In this document: one piece after another, positions 14,914-23,846 of the stretch
How positions within the stretch are numbered: position 1 is the first letter of the stretch
Layout: each line of letters starts with the position of its first letter
From: JAJCYL01 sp965206015
GTDB lineage: Bacteria; Bacteroidota; Bacteroidia; Cytophagales; Cyclobacteriaceae
DNA: 64,000 nt
Direction: 5' to 3'
Assembly: GCA_965206015.1 (NCBI GenBank)
Contig: CBDBIW010000015.1
Span: forward strand, 558,001-622,000
Position numbers and translations under genes: made by a program
Notes under the pieces: model-generated
Told to the model about the DNA's origin: nothing
What the model saw: only the letters and a program-made list of their open reading frames with translations
Database searches by the model: none

Positions 14914-16632
14914 ATGCAAATTATAGAATCACCAAAAGTTTACGACGCCATTATAGTGGGTTCTGGAGCCGGAGGGGGAATGGCGGCCAAAATACTCTCA
15001 GAAGCAGGATTGGATATCGCAATAGTCGAAGCGGGCCCGCACTTTGACCCCCAGAATCCCCAGCAAATGACACAATTTAAGTGGCCTTGGGAGTCGCCCC
15101 GGCGCGGTGCCAGCAACCACCGTGCATTTGGTGATTTTGACAGTGCCTACGGTGGTTGGGAAATTGACGGAGAACCCTATACAAGAACTGAAGGCACCGA
15201 ATTTGATTGGTTTAGGTCCCACATGGTAGGTGGTCGAACCAACCACTGGGGTAGAATATCGCTCAGATTTGGCCCCAAAGACTTTAAAAGAAAAGATACT
15301 GACGGCTTGGGTGACAATTGGCCAATCAGTTACGATGATGTAAAACCTTACTATGACAAAGTGGACAAACTCATCGGAGTATTTGGCAGTAAAGAGAATT
15401 TGCCAAATGAGCCCGATGGCTACTTTTTACCAGCACCAAAACCAAGGCTTCACGAACTCTACTATATAAAAGGCGCAAAAAAGGCAAATGTCATAGTCAT
15501 TCCTTCACGATTGTCTATTCTAACTAAAAGAATAAATAGCGATAGAGGTGTTTGTTTTTACTGCAGTCAGTGTAGCAGATCTTGCTCCATTCATGCCGAC
15601 TTTTCTTCAGGTACATGTCTGATTTTTCCTGCTCAAAAAGCAGGGCATAAAGTCAATCTATTTGTCAATGCGATGGTCAAGGAAGTAACAACAAATGATG
15701 AAGGCCTGGCCACAGGAGTATCGTATATTAATAAAGATGATCGTAAAGAGTACCAATTGAAAGCAAAAACAGTGGTGCTTGCTGCTTCTGCTTGTAGTTC
15801 AGCCAGAATCTTGCTCAATTCTAAAAGTAGCCAGCATCCTAATGGGCTGGGCAATGGTAGTGACATGATCGGCCGTTACCTACATGATTCTACCGGAAGT
15901 AGCAGGGCTTTTTTCATTCCTGAATTGATGAATAGAAAAACCTTTAATGAAGATGGTGTCGGAGGAATGCATGTCTATAGTCCGTGGTGGTTAGATAATA
16001 AAAAGCTCGATTTCCCACGTGGTTATCACATAGAAGTATGGGGAGGGCTGAATATGCCGTCTTACGGTTTCGGATTTGGAGCATCTGATCTCAATAAGTA
16101 CATAGGAGGAACAGTTGGAGGATATGGAGACAAACTCCGGGAAGACGTCAAGAAATTTTACGGTTCCGTAATGGGTGTTTCAGGGCGTGGAGAATGTATT
16201 GCCCGAAAAGATAATTATTGCGAAATTGATCCGACCACCGTGGACGAATGGGGTATCCCGGTTTTACGTTTTAATTACACCTGGAGTGACCACGAACGGA
16301 ATCAAGCCAAACATATGCACAATACCTTTGAAGAAATTATGGACAATGTCGGAGGAGTAGCACTTGGCGACAAACCAGATTCCGAAAAAAACTATGGATT
16401 ACTTAATCCGGGGCGGATAATTCATGAAGTAGGGACAACCCGAATGGGTAGCGACTCAAAAACTTCTGTAGTGAACGAATACCAAAAAATGCACGAAGTG
16501 AAGAACGTATTTGTAGTCGACGGAGGTCCTTTTGTTTCACAGGCTGACAAGAATCCAACATGGACGATATTGGCCTTGTCCTGGAGGACATGCGAACACA
16601 TTATTGATCAAGTAAAACAACAAAACATTTAA
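14914..16632 (+). CDS. GMC-family oxidoreductase, flavoprotein subunit
   Basis: An FAD-dependent alcohol or sugar dehydrogenase of the glucose-methanol-choline family, like the large subunit of gluconate 2-dehydrogenase. I prefer ATG 14914 (MQIIESPKVYDAIIVGSGAG) over the TTG at 14875. The N-terminal FAD fold is VGSGAGGGMAAKILSEAG with IAIVEAG. VGGRTNHWGRISLRFGPKDF is the GMC substrate-side signature. A Cys cluster CFYCSQCSRSC lies near residue 215. The end HEVGTTRMGSD plus VDGGPFVSQADKNPTWTILA carries the FAD-binding and catalytic His/Asn region. The subunit-3 gene follows after 11 bases, supporting a two-subunit enzyme. Confidence 0.93.
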   Translation: MQIIESPKVYDAIIVGSGAGGGMAAKILSEAGLDIAIVEAGPHFDPQNPQQMTQFKWPWESPRRGASNHRAFGDFDSAYGGWEIDGEPYTRTEGTEFDWFRSHMVGGRTNHWGRISLRFGPKDFKRKDTDGLGDNWPISYDDVKPYYDKVDKLIGVFGSKENLPNEPDGYFLPAPKPRLHELYYIKGAKKANVIVIPSRLSILTKRINSDRGVCFYCSQCSRSCSIHADFSSGTCLIFPAQKAGHKVNLFVNAMVKEVTTNDEGLATGVSYINKDDRKEYQLKAKTVVLAASACSSARILLNSKSSQHPNGLGNGSDMIGRYLHDSTGSSRAFFIPELMNRKTFNEDGVGGMHVYSPWWLDNKKLDFPRGYHIEVWGGLNMPSYGFGFGASDLNKYIGGTVGGYGDKLREDVKKFYGSVMGVSGRGECIARKDNYCEIDPTTVDEWGIPVLRFNYTWSDHERNQAKHMHNTFEEIMDNVGGVALGDKPDSEKNYGLLNPGRIIHEVGTTRMGSDSKTSVVNEYQKMHEVKNVFVVDGGPFVSQADKNPTWTILALSWRTCEHIIDQVKQQNI

Positions 16633-16643
16633 ATTGAATTCTT

Positions 16644-17351
16644 ATGGATAGACGAGATTCAATGAAATCACTGTTAGCAGGATCCCTCGCCGGGGGACTA
16701 GTTCTAAAAGGTTGTGCCCCGGCAGCTACTGAAAGTGATCAACATATACCTGCGGTTGCTGAAAAATATTATGGCAGGACCTCAAAGGAGATTGTTCGTG
16801 ACGACAAGCTTCTAGGTGAGCATTTTTTCACCGTTCATGAGTTAGAAACAATTGCAACACTTTGTGACTTAATACTGCCGTCCACGGCGAGTGCTGGTTC
16901 GGCTGTTGAGGCCGGAGTTCCTGAGTTCATCGAATTTATGGCTAAAGACATGCCCGATCATCAGCTACCATTAAGAGGTGGAATTATGTGGCTCGACGGT
17001 CGATCAAATAAGCAATTCAATCGGCTTTTTAAAATATGCTCACCTGAGCAACATAAAGAACTTCTCGATGAAATAGCGTTTCCAAAAAGTGATACAAGAG
17101 TACTAAACCCTGGTGTACAATTTTTTACACTCATGCGTGACCTGACGCTCACAGGCTATTATACCTCCAAAATTGGTATTGATGATCTTGGTTTTAAGGG
17201 CAATCAGCCAAATGTTTGGAACGGTGTTCCAGAGGAGGTACTTAAAGACCACGACGTATCATACGATGAAGAATGGTTGGCCAAGTGCCTTGACGTTTCT
17301 AAGCGGAATGATACTGCTCAGTGGGATGAGAACGGGAACTTGACGACATAA
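16644..17351 (+). CDS. Gluconate 2-dehydrogenase subunit 3 family protein
   Basis: A 235-residue partner of the GMC flavoprotein. It begins with a Tat-like leader and a lipobox (MDRRDSMKSLLAGSLAGGLV then LKGCAP), so both twin-arginine export and lipid anchoring are possible; the folded complex would then be carried out by Tat. The family-typical block HELETIATLCDLILPSTASA is near residue 60, with later DLTLTGYYTSKIGIDDLGF. The gene starts 11 bases after the GMC gene. The real substrate of the pair is unknown; similar pairs oxidise sugars or sugar acids in the periplasm. Confidence 0.9.
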   Translation: MDRRDSMKSLLAGSLAGGLVLKGCAPAATESDQHIPAVAEKYYGRTSKEIVRDDKLLGEHFFTVHELETIATLCDLILPSTASAGSAVEAGVPEFIEFMAKDMPDHQLPLRGGIMWLDGRSNKQFNRLFKICSPEQHKELLDEIAFPKSDTRVLNPGVQFFTLMRDLTLTGYYTSKIGIDDLGFKGNQPNVWNGVPEEVLKDHDVSYDEEWLAKCLDVSKRNDTAQWDENGNLTT

Positions 17352-17415
17352 TAAATGCGATAAGCAAGCACCGGGTAAAAGAGTTTAAGGATATTGGTTA
17401 AATGGCTATGGCTAA

Positions 17416-19728
17416 TTAAACGGCCTGCATTATCCGTAGCTGCTTCTTGAGTTGTTTCAACTCCTCACTGGCTGTAGCAATTTTCACATCAAATTCTTTC
17501 TTGAGTCTATTTGTGGTCTTCGATGCTCTGAAGAATTCGAGATTATTTTTCCAAGTTGAAATATCGTTCTCGATAGCTGTAATCTGTCTACGGAGGTTGT
17601 GACCTTGCCTTTCAATTTTTTTGTCCGCTCCCGGACGTCCCTTCAATTTTCTTATTTCTATTTCAAGTGAAAGCTGCTCCCTATTGGGCAACTGAGAATC
17701 GTCCAATTTTACTTTAAGCATGTCTAAAACGTCGTCGTAACGCTGATTCATTCTTTTTATATCCTTCCTGGGAACAAACCCAATTCCAGAATATTGCGTC
17801 TGTAGTGTTGCAACGATATCCAAATCAATCTTATCTGATTTACTTATTTCTTCTAATTGACTACAGACGTTCTCTTTTCTCTTTAAGTTCTCAACAAATT
17901 CTTTTTCACTCTCTTTGACAGAGGCTCTCTTCTTGTCAAAAAAAGCATCACAATTTGCTTTAAATCTTTTATAAACATCATTTTTCAACCTGTCCGGTAC
18001 CGGGCCGACCTCTCGCCACTCTTGCTGAAGCTTTTTAAACGTTTCAGCCGTTTTAAGAAAGTCATTGTCAGATTTTAGTTCTTCCGCTCTGATTACAAGT
18101 GCTTCTTTTAATTTGAGGTTATCTTCCTTTTGTCCTTCAAGGGATTTGAAAAACTTCGTTTTGTTTGCAAAAAATAGTTTGAATCCTGACCAGAAACGGC
18201 GATTGACTAATTTCGATTTATCTCTCGGCAAGCCACCAGTTTTCTCCCATTTTTTCTGTAGTTCTTGAACTTCTTTGGTCTTATCATTCCATGTAGTAAT
18301 CCTATCACTTGAGAATGCCGTGAGTGTTTCTATCTGGTCACACAGCTCAGTTTTTACAATTAAATTCTCCTGTAATTGATCCTTTATCTGATCTATATAA
18401 TCCTTTCTCTTCGAATAAACCGCATCTGACGCCGCTTTAAAACGCAGCCATAACTCTTCCTGGTTTTCTTGTGGAACAGGACCAATATGTTTGAAATCGT
18501 CATGGAGGTTATTCAGATCGATTATAGCCATTTTTACGTCATCTTTGAGGGCTAAATCTTCGGCTTTCACACAAAGTGCGATTTTCAATTCAAGATTCTT
18601 CTTGCGGTCAAGTTCTTTTAACTCGAAGTAGATGCTTCGATTGTCATAAAACCTGTCCATCAGGGCATTGTAGTTGGCCCATAGTGTCTTGTGGAATTGA
18701 CGAGGAATCGGCCCAGCATTTTTCCACTTATTCCGAATTGAATTTATAACCTTGATACTAGTTGTAGATTCTTCACCATCAACCATTTCACGAAGTTCTT
18801 CCAGAATCTCATTTTTTATCTTCAGATTTTCCTCTTTTTGCCGATCAAGTTGTTTATAATACTTGTGTCTGCGGTCTCTCAGTATTTGATAGTTGGCAAG
18901 TAACTTCTGAGATACTTCATCCAATTGAAACTTGAAATCATCTTTGTCCCCTCCATCAGCAATAAATTGGCTGAGTGCCGTTTCTTTCTCGCCCTTTTCA
19001 ATTTGGTCAAAACACTTTTTGATGTCGTTTAGGGTTCCTCCAATAGCGGCAATGTCATCTTTGCGAACAAGATCGACCAATGCTTCTTGCAATTCCAGTT
19101 TGCAGCATTTTCTATAGTCAATTAGCTCCGGTTCGACTGTGGATTCAGCTTCTTTCAGATTTTCAGGAATTTGAACTTCTTCCTTTAATTCTTCAATAGT
19201 TTCTTCTGAAGGATCCTCATTGGAATCCTCAGGTCCGGAACTTACTTCCTTATTAATGGTTAGTTCTGTCTCCTCTGCCAAATTTTCATCTGGTCCAACT
19301 TCCAGAACTACCTGTTCAACAATTGGCAGTACATCATGCGTGGCCTGCTCATCTGTCGAACTATTAAGTGCAGTATCATGGCTATTTACAAAGGTTTCAA
19401 CAACCGGCTCTATCTTACTCGTTATTGATTCACCATTCACATTCTCATTAATTTTTGAAGTCTCGCCTGAAACCTTAGTTTCATTGTTGTCAACGAAATC
19501 TGTTGGTTCAGATTGGTCAGGAAGGTTTACAGGCTTGGAGTTAATGCTGTCATCTTCCTTTGATGGATTATCAGTTTGATGGTCCATGTCCACTACGGGG
19601 TTCACAATAGTTCCCTCCATATGTCCATCAGTTAATTTCTCAGATGTCATGTCGTTTATTCTTTCCGGAGACTCAATATTATTGATCCCGGTGCTACCTA
19701 ACTCTTCAGTTAGTCGTTCTTTATCCAT
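17416..19728 (-). CDS. DUF349 repeat, coiled-coil protein
   Basis: A 770-residue cytoplasmic protein without signal or membrane segments. The first 200 residues are acidic and low in complexity (Asp/Glu/Ser/Thr). Residues 260-640 contain at least four DUF349 helical repeats, each with a basic-aromatic middle such as RNKWKNAGPIPRQFHKTLW, DDFKHIGPVPQENQEELWLR, KKWEKTGGLPRDKSKLVN and QEWREVGPVPDRLKNDVYKR. The C terminus is a coiled coil rich in Lys/Glu. Function is unknown; the repeats are long helices and may bind nucleic acid or ribosomes. It stands alone and converges with the GMC operon. Confidence 0.9.
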   Translation of the reverse strand: MDKERLTEELGSTGINNIESPERINDMTSEKLTDGHMEGTIVNPVVDMDHQTDNPSKEDDSINSKPVNLPDQSEPTDFVDNNETKVSGETSKINENVNGESITSKIEPVVETFVNSHDTALNSSTDEQATHDVLPIVEQVVLEVGPDENLAEETELTINKEVSSGPEDSNEDPSEETIEELKEEVQIPENLKEAESTVEPELIDYRKCCKLELQEALVDLVRKDDIAAIGGTLNDIKKCFDQIEKGEKETALSQFIADGGDKDDFKFQLDEVSQKLLANYQILRDRRHKYYKQLDRQKEENLKIKNEILEELREMVDGEESTTSIKVINSIRNKWKNAGPIPRQFHKTLWANYNALMDRFYDNRSIYFELKELDRKKNLELKIALCVKAEDLALKDDVKMAIIDLNNLHDDFKHIGPVPQENQEELWLRFKAASDAVYSKRKDYIDQIKDQLQENLIVKTELCDQIETLTAFSSDRITTWNDKTKEVQELQKKWEKTGGLPRDKSKLVNRRFWSGFKLFFANKTKFFKSLEGQKEDNLKLKEALVIRAEELKSDNDFLKTAETFKKLQQEWREVGPVPDRLKNDVYKRFKANCDAFFDKKRASVKESEKEFVENLKRKENVCSQLEEISKSDKIDLDIVATLQTQYSGIGFVPRKDIKRMNQRYDDVLDMLKVKLDDSQLPNREQLSLEIEIRKLKGRPGADKKIERQGHNLRRQITAIENDISTWKNNLEFFRASKTTNRLKKEFDVKIATASEELKQLKKQLRIMQAV

Positions 19729-19888
19729 TTTGGGTATTGTCAGAAATGCTCGAGGGAAGAGAAAATGAAATGAGGCCTATAATAGCAAACCACTTCACAC
19801 ATCCCCGGTTGTTATAACTACAAATGACACTATATCCCTACATTAGGAAATACAGTAATTAACAAAAATAACGAAAAATCTGCTGCGA

Positions 19889-20467
19889 TTAGTTCAATCG
19901 AGGGTCTGTAGGGTAATTGGAGAAGATTCTGAATTTACCTCCTTTATCATTAAGTATTTTTCGCCAAAGAACATTCGGGTCCAAATCAAATACCTGCTCT
20001 GAACTCGGTTCTCTATATACAATCCAGGATTTAGCCTCTATTTCTTCTTCTAACTGTCCCTCCGACCATCCAGAATAACCCATAAAGAATTTAATATCAG
20101 CTTTGCTTATTTGATCTGTGTTTAGTAGAAATAATGTTTTTTCGAAATCTCCACCCCACCATATACCGTCACTAACCGCCTGGCTGTTTTCTATCAGATC
20201 CGGACACCTGTGAATCATATGGATTGTGTCCTGTTGAACAGGTCCGCCTACAAATAGATTGCTGCTACAATTCCCTGTTTCTGAAATCATCTCTTCTAAT
20301 TTCAAGTTCGACAATTGATTTAACACAAATCCAAAGGAACCATTCTCATCATGCTCACAAATTAATATAACTGATCGTTCAAAATTAGGATCGGGGAGAA
20401 AAGGCTCTGAGATGATTAAATCTCCTTTCTCAGGATGTTCAGCTTTGAAATAATCGAAATACTCCAT
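19889..20467 (-). CDS. YqgE/AlgH family protein
   Basis: A 192-residue DUF179 protein. It starts with the typical GDLIISEPFLPDPNFERSVI followed by ILICEHDENGSFGFVLNQ. FVGGPVQQDTIHMIHRCPDL and FFMGYSGWSEGQLEEEIEAK are the further conserved blocks. The C terminus VLWRKILNDKGGKFRIFSNY is as in Bacteroidota members. The biochemical function of the family is not settled. The start ATG 20465-20467 lies 8 bases after the end of miaE on the same strand, so the two are probably cotranscribed. Confidence 0.93.
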   Translation of the reverse strand: MEYFDYFKAEHPEKGDLIISEPFLPDPNFERSVILICEHDENGSFGFVLNQLSNLKLEEMISETGNCSSNLFVGGPVQQDTIHMIHRCPDLIENSQAVSDGIWWGGDFEKTLFLLNTDQISKADIKFFMGYSGWSEGQLEEEIEAKSWIVYREPSSEQVFDLDPNVLWRKILNDKGGKFRIFSNYPTDPRLN

Positions 20468-20475
20468 AACCAGTT

Positions 20476-21060
20476 TTAGTGTAGTGCTGGGTTTATTGCT
20501 AATGACTCAATTATTTGAGCCTCAAATTCATTCAACTCATCCATTCTTTTTTCAATATCTGCTTCATCAAAATAATTGAGTGCCATTCTAATGAATGCTT
20601 CGCCATGTTTTGCTTCAGAAGCCCACAAATTATGATAAAAGTCCTTCAAAGAGCTTTCCTTCAGATTTTCATAAACCAATCGGAATCTTTCTGCTCCTCT
20701 TGTTTCTACAAGGGAGGCCAGTAACAATCTGTCCATAAAACGCTCCTGTCTGCCTGAACGGCATTTTTCAATTAATTGATTCATATAAAGATCAGAGCTC
20801 ATCTCCTTTTGCAACTGAATTCCTCTTTGCTGCATAATATCATATACAGATTTGAAATGCTCCAATTCCTCAATGGCTGTGTCAATTAATTCGGATAATA
20901 TCTCTAAACGATCTGGAAATTTCGCTACAAAACTCATCGCCATGGCAGAAGCCTTCCGCTCACAGTTAGCATGGTCTTGAAGAAAACTGTTGAAATCTCC
21001 CATCACGGCACTAATCCATTCTTTTTTGCTCTCTACTTTTAAATCAACTCTAAGCTTCAT
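20476..21060 (-). CDS. miaE: tRNA 2-methylthio-N6-isopentenyladenosine hydroxylase
   Basis: A 194-residue ferritin-like di-iron enzyme that hydroxylates the isopentenyl group of ms2i6A37 in tRNA. The two metal-binding ExxH motifs are visible as IEELEHFKSVYDIM and ASEAKHGEAFIRMA. The N-terminal DHANCERKASAMAMSFVAKF and the middle LLASLVETRGAERFRLV provide the other Glu ligands. It is upstream of yqgE with an 8-base gap and divergent from pdxH. The miaA and miaB genes that would supply its substrate are not in this window. Confidence 0.9.
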   Translation of the reverse strand: MKLRVDLKVESKKEWISAVMGDFNSFLQDHANCERKASAMAMSFVAKFPDRLEILSELIDTAIEELEHFKSVYDIMQQRGIQLQKEMSSDLYMNQLIEKCRSGRQERFMDRLLLASLVETRGAERFRLVYENLKESSLKDFYHNLWASEAKHGEAFIRMALNYFDEADIEKRMDELNEFEAQIIESLAINPALH

Positions 21061-21149
21061 CCTTTAATGATCCAAATCATTCAAAAGTTGCCATAACGTC
21101 ATAAGATTTTGATCTAATTTCGTATTACAACTGCTAAGGTTTGAATGTA

Positions 21150-21785
21150 ATGAATGATCTCGAAAAAATAAGAAACGAATATTCACAAAAATCTTTAAGA
21201 AAAGAAGACGTTATGCGGGATCCTCTTGATCAATTCGAAATCTGGTTTGATGAAGTACTCAAAAGTGACATATATGAGCCAACATCTTGCACCCTCTCAA
21301 CCGCTAGCCAATCGGGCAGGCCATCAGGCAGAATGGTACTCCTGAAAGGATTTTCGAAAGATGGATTTAATTTCTTCACAAATTATAAAAGTAGAAAAGG
21401 AAAGGACTTGATTGAAAACCCATTTGCTGCGCTAACCTTTTTTTGGAAAGAACTAGAAAGACAAATCAGAATTGAAGGAAGTATCATAAAAACAAATCCG
21501 AAAATAAGCGACGATTATTTTGCGAGCCGACCTACTGGAAGTAAGATAGGGGCTTGGGCTTCACCACAAAGTGAAATCATAGCCGATCGTAAAATTTTGG
21601 AGAGGTCAGAGACGGAATTTTCAGCAAAGTTTGGAGAGACTATCCCTCGACCAGATGATTGGGGTGGATTTATACTGGTGCCAGCAATTATTGAATTTTG
21701 GCAAGGAAGGCGAAGTAGGCTTCACGACCGCATTCAATATGTATTAACCGATACCAATTGGAAAATTCATAGATTGGCTCCTTAA
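21150..21785 (+). CDS. pdxH: Pyridoxamine 5'-phosphate oxidase
   Basis: Oxidises pyridoxine or pyridoxamine 5'-phosphate to PLP with FMN and oxygen. I start at ATG 21150 (MNDLEKIRNEYSQKSL), with TAAGG upstream, and not at the TTG nine bases before. FMN and substrate residues are visible in GRPSGRMVLLKGF, FTNYKSRKGKDL and FASRPTGSKIGAWASPQSE. The C-terminal signature EFWQGRRSRLHDRIQY plus WKIHRLAP is complete. pdxJ of the same vitamin B6 pathway is elsewhere in the window (51219-51932). Confidence 0.95.
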   Translation: MNDLEKIRNEYSQKSLRKEDVMRDPLDQFEIWFDEVLKSDIYEPTSCTLSTASQSGRPSGRMVLLKGFSKDGFNFFTNYKSRKGKDLIENPFAALTFFWKELERQIRIEGSIIKTNPKISDDYFASRPTGSKIGAWASPQSEIIADRKILERSETEFSAKFGETIPRPDDWGGFILVPAIIEFWQGRRSRLHDRIQYVLTDTNWKIHRLAP

Positions 21786-21861
21786 GAGGGAAAGAACAAC
21801 GGGGGTATAAGAAGTCTGAGGTTTATATGTCACAATTTTTGCTTCTAACTTCAATGTAGTA

Positions 21862-23112
21862 ATGTCAGCACTATACCTCACTAGATATGCATATCCTGAG
21901 CAATTCATCATGGATGAACCTCAGGAAAATCTCAATTTGATTGTAGCAATACCTTGCTACAACGAACCCGACCTAATCTCAACTTTAAAATCTCTTAATG
22001 AATGCGATGCCCCTTCTTGCGCAGTCGAAATAATTGTGGTTATCAACGAATCGGAAAATGTGAGTCAGCAGGTATCCAAGCAAAATTCCACCACTTTTAA
22101 AGAAGCCTATACATGGGCAACCATATATAATTCATCCCGGGTCAGGACCTATATTTTATACATTAACGACTTACCCATTAAACATGCTGGTGTGGGGCTC
22201 GCTCGTAAAATCGCCATGGATGAAGCAGTGAGGAGGTTCAAGGCGATTGGTAATAAGGAGGGGATCATTGCTTGTTTTGATGCCGACTCTACTTGTAGCA
22301 AAAACTATCTGATAGAACTAGAAAATCATTTTATCAAATTTCCAAAGTCCCCAGGATGCTCCATCTATTTTGAACATCCGCTTAATGCTGAAAACTCTGA
22401 AGCCATAATCTACTATGAGTTTTTCTTAAGATACTGTGTAAACGCTTCAAGATATGCCGGCTTCCCTTATGCTTATCAAACTGTAGGTTCCAGCATGGCG
22501 GTAAAGTCCTGGGCGTATCAAAAACAGGGCGGAATGAATAGAAGAAAGGCTGGCGAAGATTTCTATTTTTCACATCGAATCATTCCTCTTGGCCACTATA
22601 CTGAATTGAATACCACTAAGGTTACCCCTTCTCCGAGAGACTCAAACCGCGTTCCTTTCGGAACTGGAAGGGCCATGCTCGATTGGGGGAATGGAAGTAG
22701 GCAGCTTAACCTGGTTTATAATCCACAAACGTTCGAAGATTTAAAAATCTTGTTAGAGCAAGTTGATTTTTTTTATAAAAACAAGAAAACAAGAAAATTG
22801 CCCAATTCCATAGGGGAGTTTTTAGAAAATGAGAATTTCGAAAAAGAATTGGAACGACTTCAAAGTCAATCAAACTCGTTGGAGCATTTCCGTAAGCACT
22901 TCTTTCACTGGTTTGATGGATTTAAGGTTTTGAAATTCGTGCATTTTGCCAGAGATAATTTTCATTGTCAGGTAGAGATAATCGAGGCTATTCAATGGAT
23001 GAGATCCAACAATACAAAGATTGACTTACCTGAAGATTTAAAAGCAGCACTATTACAATTGAGACGAAATGACAAACAGCCCTGGGTTAAATCAGATCAA
23101 ACAAATCTTTAA
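21862..23112 (+). CDS. Glycosyltransferase family 2-like protein
   Basis: A 416-residue cytoplasmic protein with a GT-A fold. NLIVAIPCYNEPDLISTLKS is the usual opening for nucleotide-sugar binding, GIIACFDADSTCSKNYLIEL carries the DxD-like metal motif (DAD), and QGGMNRRKAGEDFYFSHRI has the ED of the acceptor site. The C-terminal 120 residues are helical and do not match a known domain by eye. No membrane segments are seen. Related genes are found singly in Bacteroidota; donor and acceptor are unknown. Its end overlaps the convergent bshB1 gene by 26 bases. Confidence 0.8.
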   Translation: MSALYLTRYAYPEQFIMDEPQENLNLIVAIPCYNEPDLISTLKSLNECDAPSCAVEIIVVINESENVSQQVSKQNSTTFKEAYTWATIYNSSRVRTYILYINDLPIKHAGVGLARKIAMDEAVRRFKAIGNKEGIIACFDADSTCSKNYLIELENHFIKFPKSPGCSIYFEHPLNAENSEAIIYYEFFLRYCVNASRYAGFPYAYQTVGSSMAVKSWAYQKQGGMNRRKAGEDFYFSHRIIPLGHYTELNTTKVTPSPRDSNRVPFGTGRAMLDWGNGSRQLNLVYNPQTFEDLKILLEQVDFFYKNKKTRKLPNSIGEFLENENFEKELERLQSQSNSLEHFRKHFFHWFDGFKVLKFVHFARDNFHCQVEIIEAIQWMRSNNTKIDLPEDLKAALLQLRRNDKQPWVKSDQTNL

Positions 23113-23803
23113 TACCAGGTACTCTTTCAACCGTAAACCCCTCTCCATGAGATGCGCCTATGGTCTTACCTAGATCAAGCGATCTTGCGTTAATTAAGTC
23201 AAGGAATTGAGAACTGGAAATAAATGTTTCAGGCTCATTGCTGTCGGGATTATGAAATTGTGAGCTGTAGGCCTTAATGGATTCCATTTTCCGATCCCAG
23301 GATTCAGATATATCTACTACAAAGTCTGGTTTCACATAGCTTGATTGGACGTAATGATATATTACTGTGGGCTTCCACTCCTTTTGAATCTTGCCACCAG
23401 CTATAGTTTCCATTTTAGACAGTCCTGCCATAAAACAGACTTGTGAAATAAGTTGAGAAGCTCTCGGATGATCCGGATGGCGATCATAAACCGCATTGGC
23501 GAGGACAATATCCGGCTGGTATTGTCGGATCTTTTTGACCACTTCCAGCTGATGTGCTTCGTCATTGGTGAAGAAAATATCGCGAAAACCAAGGTTGTCA
23601 CGAATTGAAAGGCCCATAATTTTTGCCGCTCTATTTGCTTCTTCCTCTCTTATATCAGGATTTCCTCTTGTACCCAACTCTCCCCTGGTTAAATCAACTA
23701 CACCAACTTTCCTACCCGCATTTACGTGTTTGATAACTGTCCCTGAACATGCCAATTCCACGTCATCTGGGTGTGCTGCAAAGGCAAGTATATCTAATTT
23801 CAT
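23087..23803 (-). CDS. bshB1: Bacillithiol biosynthesis deacetylase
   Basis: Removes the acetyl group from GlcNAc-malate in bacillithiol synthesis. It belongs to the LmbE/PIG-L zinc deacetylases and has 238 residues. The Zn-binding AHPDDVE is at residues 10-16, followed by VGVVDLTRGELGTRGNPDIR, and the second ligand region is VYDRHPDHPRASQLI. SYVKPDFVVDISESWDRKM and the QFHNP block are also typical of BshB1. Its presence suggests that the organism uses bacillithiol as its low-molecular-weight thiol. bshA and bshC are not in the window. Confidence 0.94.
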   Translation of the reverse strand: MKLDILAFAAHPDDVELACSGTVIKHVNAGRKVGVVDLTRGELGTRGNPDIREEEANRAAKIMGLSIRDNLGFRDIFFTNDEAHQLEVVKKIRQYQPDIVLANAVYDRHPDHPRASQLISQVCFMAGLSKMETIAGGKIQKEWKPTVIYHYVQSSYVKPDFVVDISESWDRKMESIKAYSSQFHNPDSNEPETFISSSQFLDLINARSLDLGKTIGASHGEGFTVERVPGIKDLFDLI

Positions 23804-23846
23804 GGTTCTGATGTTATCATTATTAAAATTCAGGAGAGATAAATGT

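Noticed and set aside
19220..19579. Ser/Thr-rich plus-strand frame opposite the N terminus of the DUF349 protein
   Set aside because: It mirrors the acidic Glu/Ser-rich low-complexity region on the other strand and has no start context.
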